From contig BDSL01000085.1 of NCBI GenBank assembly GCA_003116995.1, positions 310,001 to 374,000 of the forward strand: a DNA stretch of 64,000 nt. Direction: 5' to 3'. Positions 59,628 through 64,000 of the stretch are shown here, in pieces. The stretch comes from Yamagishiella unicocca (taxonomy: Eukaryota > Chlorophyta > Chlorophyceae > Chlamydomonadales > Volvocaceae). The notes below the pieces were generated by a model, which worked only from the letters and a program-made list of their open reading frames with translations, had not been told where the DNA came from and made no database searches. Each line of letters begins with the position of its first letter. The first letter of the stretch is position 1. The translations under genes and the position numbers were made by a program.

Positions 59628-61466
59628 AGGTGTTTCAGCTCACGAACCGATACATACCGACTAGGGTGCCACTTCATATGCGCCTAATTGCTGTCTCAGC
59701 GCGATGACGGGCTAGGGAGGCCGTCGTGACAGGCAGCGCGTCCGGAGACCTACGGGTCGTTCGGCGTCGGTAGTAAGCGCGGGAGGACAAGAAAGCAGAC
59801 CGCCTGCTCGGCCGGCGACCCGAGACGATGCTGCGGCCGAATTCATGCTGCGACACATACGTGCCGCAGATTGCAACGAAAGTTGCCTGACGCCTGGAAT
59901 GTGTGGCCGCGTGCTTCTGCAGACCAGGGCTCCGTTGGTGCTGGGGTGCCCAACTGCTCATCCCGTCACGTCACCCGAGCTGGGGCAAAGAGCATCGCTG
60001 TGTATCACCTAGGCAAGGGCAGCGCAACCACTCTTATAAGCGCACATCCGCGGCAAACCTGCTTTACCGAAGCATCGCTGCGTGTCACCTAGACAAGGAC
60101 ACGCGTGCTTGATAGCCCACCTCGTACCAGTCGGTTATAACTCCGATCCCGCGCTTGCGGTACTTGGAACGCCTGGCCTTCCAATCAACACAAACTAGGC
60201 AGGCGGGCGTTCAGGCCCTGCGCTCTTCGCCAGAGCCAATCGGTGCCTCCCCGTCGAAGAGAGTTTTGGAAGGTGGGTCGTCCCACCGGCACCACCACAA
60301 AGGAATCAACCGTCTGAACCCCTCCGACGGAGCCCAGGAGAGCATGGAAAGACAGGCTCAGTTAACAAAGTCCATCCCTGTTTGCAGTGTCAAGAGCTAC
60401 ACACGTTGCGTCACGTAAACAACATATCTTAGTCGATGCTGTCTGATCAACTCGTCTACGTCGTAATTATTTGCAAACGTCTTGGTGCACACTCATTCGC
60501 CAAGTGTCCGAACCTCACCTCAAAAATGCGATATGTATTGTATTTTCCCTAACCTATTGCTCACCACCTAACAATGCGCCAGTCCCCCTCAGCTCCTTTC
60601 GCCCATCCGCCGCCGCAAACGCACAATTCCCCACGCCCAGGACGTTGGCAGTCACCTCTCGGTCACGGATGTCGTGGTCCCGGCAGTCCGCCTCTGTTGC
60701 AGCGCATCAGCTTCAAAGCGCACACACGCACATCAGCCGCTCAGCACCCGGTCCAGCGTAGCATGCTCGCTGTCAGCCTCCAAGCTGGCCGCTTGGACCC
60801 ATTGAAATTCCCACAACACCCAGTCTATGCTTGATCCCGGTTTACTCACTCACGTTTTTGGCATCCATATCGAACTGCAAACCGAATTGGCCTCGGCCTG
60901 CCAACTGCTTCCCGAAGGCAAGGCGGCCGAACGGACTCGAACACGGGGTCATGGCCTGCAGGTAGGTCCCCCACCATCCATTCCAAAAGCCATGTACACT
61001 GCGGCGACAAATACACCATGCACTCCGCGCCTCTAAAGCACGCCCCGTTGCGGCGTATCCGCTTCACGGGGCCTGCAGCGACGGCCTAGGCCAGGCCAAC
61101 AGCAGGAGTCCGAACGCAACCTAGCCACTGGCAGAAAGCCAGCAGATGTTCTTCTCCTTCCCACTTTTATTGTGTCCGCGTGCTCCAGGCGCAACCTGCT
61201 CCAAAGTAAAGGCCAAGCGTCGCAGTGCGGCGGCCGAGCCCCGCCCCTGAGCCACATGTCTGAAGAAAGCACCAGAACAGTGCCAGGACGGCCGCCCGCA
61301 ATCCCCTCCCAGAGTTTCGCGGCTTAGCGGCAAATTTGCCAACCCCCCCCCACCAGCACCATGCGGGGCTGGAAAACCCCCCCTGCGGCTGCGCCGAATC
61401 GCCACCCACCCGCTCGCCGCTAACCCCCCGGGCCGCCAGAGAGAGCGCGACGGCGTTCCGTTCCGC

Positions 61467-63279
61467 CTACTGCATGCCCGTGCACTGGTAGCACCGCCAG
61501 TGCTTCATTTGGGAGGCCTTCTTCTCCGTCATTTTCGCACACCGCCCGCAGTACCAAGTGTCGCAGAAGTCGCAGGCGATCCAAAACTCCTCCGTGCGGT
61601 ACAGCCGCCCGCATGCCGGGCAGGGGTCCCCCTCGCCGTCCTCCCAGTCAGCGCTCCCCCTGCGCGCAGCGAAGACCCAAACGAGTGTTGAGCACCGTGC
61701 CGCCTGCTGTGGGAGGAGGGACTGGCGGACGCAAGGACTGCTGCTCCCTGTTCCACTACCAGCCACATTCGCTTTGCAGGCCAGCGAGGAGCGTCCAGCC
61801 GGTCCAAAGCGAACGTTGAGGTGGTAAACGGTGACCCCCAACCACATCGCCAATCGCCGCTCCCCACTGGATGACGAGCAGGCGGTGTGCCACGCGTCTG
61901 GGCGACGCGCAGCAGTTTTCGGGCAGCCTCCGCACGGCTGGTTTCCTCACCCACCCACTCCCCTCCGGGCGTCCTCTCTACCCCCTGACTTGTTCCATGT
62001 AGGTGGGAAGTGGGCACCGCCGTCACCATGTTCCACCCCAACTCCTGCCGGCCAATGCACTCACCCGGGCATGTCCTCGCCGTCCTCGTCGCTCTGCTGC
62101 AAACAAGTGTTTGGCGGTTGCCGCCGGATGATGTGGGTGTTAGTGACCGTGGGGCTGCTAGCGCCTGCCAGCACGCCAACTTAAGCACGCAACACTTACT
62201 CGTGGTATGCGCGCCGGTGCCGTCCGCGACGGACCGCCGGGTCCACCCGGCCGCTTAAGCCCGCCCACGTTGGTGGTGGGTCCCCCCGTCGACTGTTTGA
62301 CGCGCCCGGAAACGACCTGCAATGCGGAGTCGACAGCCCTAAGTTCGCAGGCTGGGCCCAATTATGCGCGGGGAGGGCGCCAGTGAAAATTGCAATGCTT
62401 GACAAGGTTACTGGCATGCGCGACAGGCTTTGAAGCAACCGGGCTGCCGGGCGACGCGCGACGGTCGACGGGAGTTCGGCGCAGCGCCGATGCGAGCTTC
62501 ACCTCATAACACGTCGGCAGCTTGTTTATAAGTGAGAACAGCTCCTCCCTGCACGTCATATAACCCGGGTTGGTCCAACAACGGTGCTGCACGAGGGCGC
62601 GCGAAGGCGCACCTTTCTTCCCGGTTAAGCCTTGCGCCTTTATAAAATGCAAGCGCAAGAAGCCAGCTGTCTGAGTGAACTGCTACCAAGCTGATCCAGG
62701 CTGTCCGCTACGAGGGCGAAAGAAAGTGTTTCATCATCCGTAGCGTCAGATTTAGCGAGCGACGAGCGAGCCAGTGGCTGTGAACGCACCTCCATGCCAT
62801 CGCGAGCAAAGTTGACGCCCTGTATTGCACAGCCCCGTCAGCGTGTTATGAGGTGCAGGCAGGTGCGGCGTCCCACATCGGCGTGGACCACAGCCGCGCA
62901 GCGTGGACCAACTCACCAAAGCTGGCTCGGGCGCCTCAGGTGGTACTTCCTCTGCGGGAAGGTCCACAGCCCATGTCCCGTCGGGGTAACCATACAGGCA
63001 AAGATTCTACGAGCGCAGGTAAAGTCAACGGCAAATTGGAATCTGTAGACTTCAATTGGGCAACAAGGTAACACCAGCAGCAAATTCAGAAGGAGCTTTG
63101 CGCGGGTCGACGGCCACGGGCGCACACAGATGCCGCCAACGATGCCACCGCGACGGACTTGCCTCCTTCTGCGGGTCACATTGGTGCCAAAATTTGTCGA
63201 TATCCTGAGTCAATGCCCTAAGTATAGCCTTGCGACGGCCTAAATAGTCCTCATAGATGTCGCGAGGAGACCGTGACAT
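61467..63279 (-). CDS. AL: Alfin-like PHD-finger protein (H3K4me3 reader)
   Basis: Eight minus-strand exons: 63279-63163, 63006-62917, 62819-62790, 62707-62613, 62548-62503, 62316-62200, 62096-62065, 61659-61467. They total 239 aa, within the family's usual 230-260. The N-terminal Alfin domain runs [76 protein letters not shown] and [14 protein letters not shown] Gly/Pro/Arg-rich linker of about 45 residues follows. The C-terminal PHD finger has the zinc ligands CPAC, CDFC, the WYCGRC segment and a final CYQC, with [12 protein letters not shown] forming the methyl-lysine pocket. One ligand position normally filled by His (WYHG.C) is Cys (WYCGRC). In plants these proteins bind H3K4me3 and help repress or tune transcription. 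Intron 1 is GC-AG, forced by the conserved join CDPQKE|NLCLYG. Confidence 0.93.
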
Positions 63280-64000
63280 ATTCGTATCGTTGCGAGCTTG
63301 TGGTACAGTAACAGGATTGACAAAAAGGGTGAACGGTGTGTACTAGGTCTTCGAGTGTTGACGAACAGAAGCTGGTTTGGAACATTGGTTTCGGAAGCAA
63401 TTGGTTTCAGAGCGTCGGTGAGGCCAGGCTGCTCCACCCGCTTCCGCCTAGCAACAGCGACCGTCATCAGAAAAACGCATATATCTGAGGCTTTAGATTG
63501 TTACGGGACGGCCTTCACAGTTACAGCGTCACTCTATAGCTCAACACCCGCTCTGGGCAGGCGTCATGCATATTATATTGCCAGTAATATGAGAATTCAT
63601 CAAATGTGCTCCAGGGAAACCGTTAACACATGCGCTAGCGTGCCATGTACCTTCCGCTTACCCTCTGACCCTTTCTGCCGCTCCCCGTCAGGCTCCATCC
63701 CTCGTCACAGGTGAAACGTATGCTTCGTAAGTCCTAACCCCTACAGCCCATCAATATCGTAGTATACCTCATTGGAATGTCCATACCAATCAGTCGTGCA
63801 CGTCTTGCACTAAACAGCTCATTTAGCGTTTCTCCGGGCAAGTCTCCGGGTATCTCGCCAGAAACAATGCGCTGTGCCAGTTACCTTGACGACACCAACA
63901 GGGCTAGCATACAACTGAGTTTACCCTCAGAATAATTTCCCGGGCTTGGTGTATACGGGTGGGAACCATCACTAGTCAGCACACCCTCCCAGATTTACCG
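63280..64000. other. Upstream region of the Alfin-like gene
   Basis: The promoter side of the Alfin-like gene, up to the window edge, relatively AT-rich (for example 63560-63620). A plus-strand frame at 63298-63714 has no motif. Nothing else was recognised. Confidence 0.4.

Larger units (their letters stand above)
59390..61466. other. Convergent intergenic gap
   Basis: Between IWS1 (+) and the Alfin-like gene (-). It holds the likely IWS1 poly(A) signal, a 27-bp tandem repeat (59561-59627) and two imperfect copies of CATCGCTG(T/C)GT.TCACCTAG (about 59993 and 60075). No gene was recognised; open frames are short and lack motifs. Confidence 0.5.

Noticed and set aside
60930..60960. Possible tRNA T-arm (GTTCGAGTCC on the minus strand)
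   Set aside because: The flanking bases do not form a 5-bp T stem and no matching acceptor, D or anticodon arms are present.

Overview
This is a window of a GC-rich, intron-dense nuclear eukaryotic genome. Genes are split into many short exons with GT-AG (and some GC-AG) introns, and there is no bacterial operon structure. The gene content points to a green alga, probably a flagellate of the chlamydomonadalean type. It has an Alfin-like PHD protein (a Viridiplantae family), a nuclear DNA gyrase B of the organelle type, a Cys-type plant glutathione peroxidase, and IQCH, a protein typical of lineages with cilia. The lineage call is inference; no rRNA or marker gene settles it.

Layout. 1-5503 (+): 3' half of an SMC5 gene (copy 1), cut by the window edge. 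6917-8559 (-): histidine-phosphatase-superfamily protein. 9107-20656 (+): a complete second SMC5 gene (copy 2, 27 exons, 1142 aa). 22499-23481 (-): EEF1AKMT4/METTL13-like methyltransferase. 25665-28013 (-): CREG-like secreted flavin-fold protein. 28470-36057 (+): DNA gyrase subunit B (15 exons, 839 aa). 37641-39905 (-): glutathione peroxidase, first exon not resolved. 40260-42551 (-): single-pass membrane protein with a Pro/Val-rich tail. 43234-44811 (+): exosome subunit RRP43/EXOSC8. 46150-53609 (-): IQCH. 54240-59389 (+): IWS1/SPN1 elongation factor. 61467-63279 (-): Alfin-like PHD-finger protein. The exon models were built by hand from splice sites, reading-phase continuity and family conservation. 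Summed exon lengths are in frame for every gene modelled from end to end.

Organisation. Most neighbours alternate in strand, giving four short divergent promoter regions (8560-9106, 28014-28469, 42552-43233, 53610-54239) and convergent gaps of about 1.3-2 kb that carry minisatellites and little else. The genes are housekeeping or chromatin functions and do not form one pathway: SMC5 (SMC5/6 genome stability complex), gyrase B (organelle DNA topology), RRP43 (RNA decay), IWS1 (Pol II elongation), Alfin (H3K4me reading), GPX (peroxide removal) and IQCH (cilia/calmodulin).

The most interesting signals are: the tandem, diverged SMC5 pair, with conserved intron positions but extra introns in copy 2 and an altered D-loop in copy 1; several GC-AG introns whose use is forced by protein conservation, one inside the Walker A codons; a short repeat family that sits inside introns of several unrelated genes; and a 13-nt microexon in GPX. 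No RNA gene, CRISPR array or complete transposon was seen.
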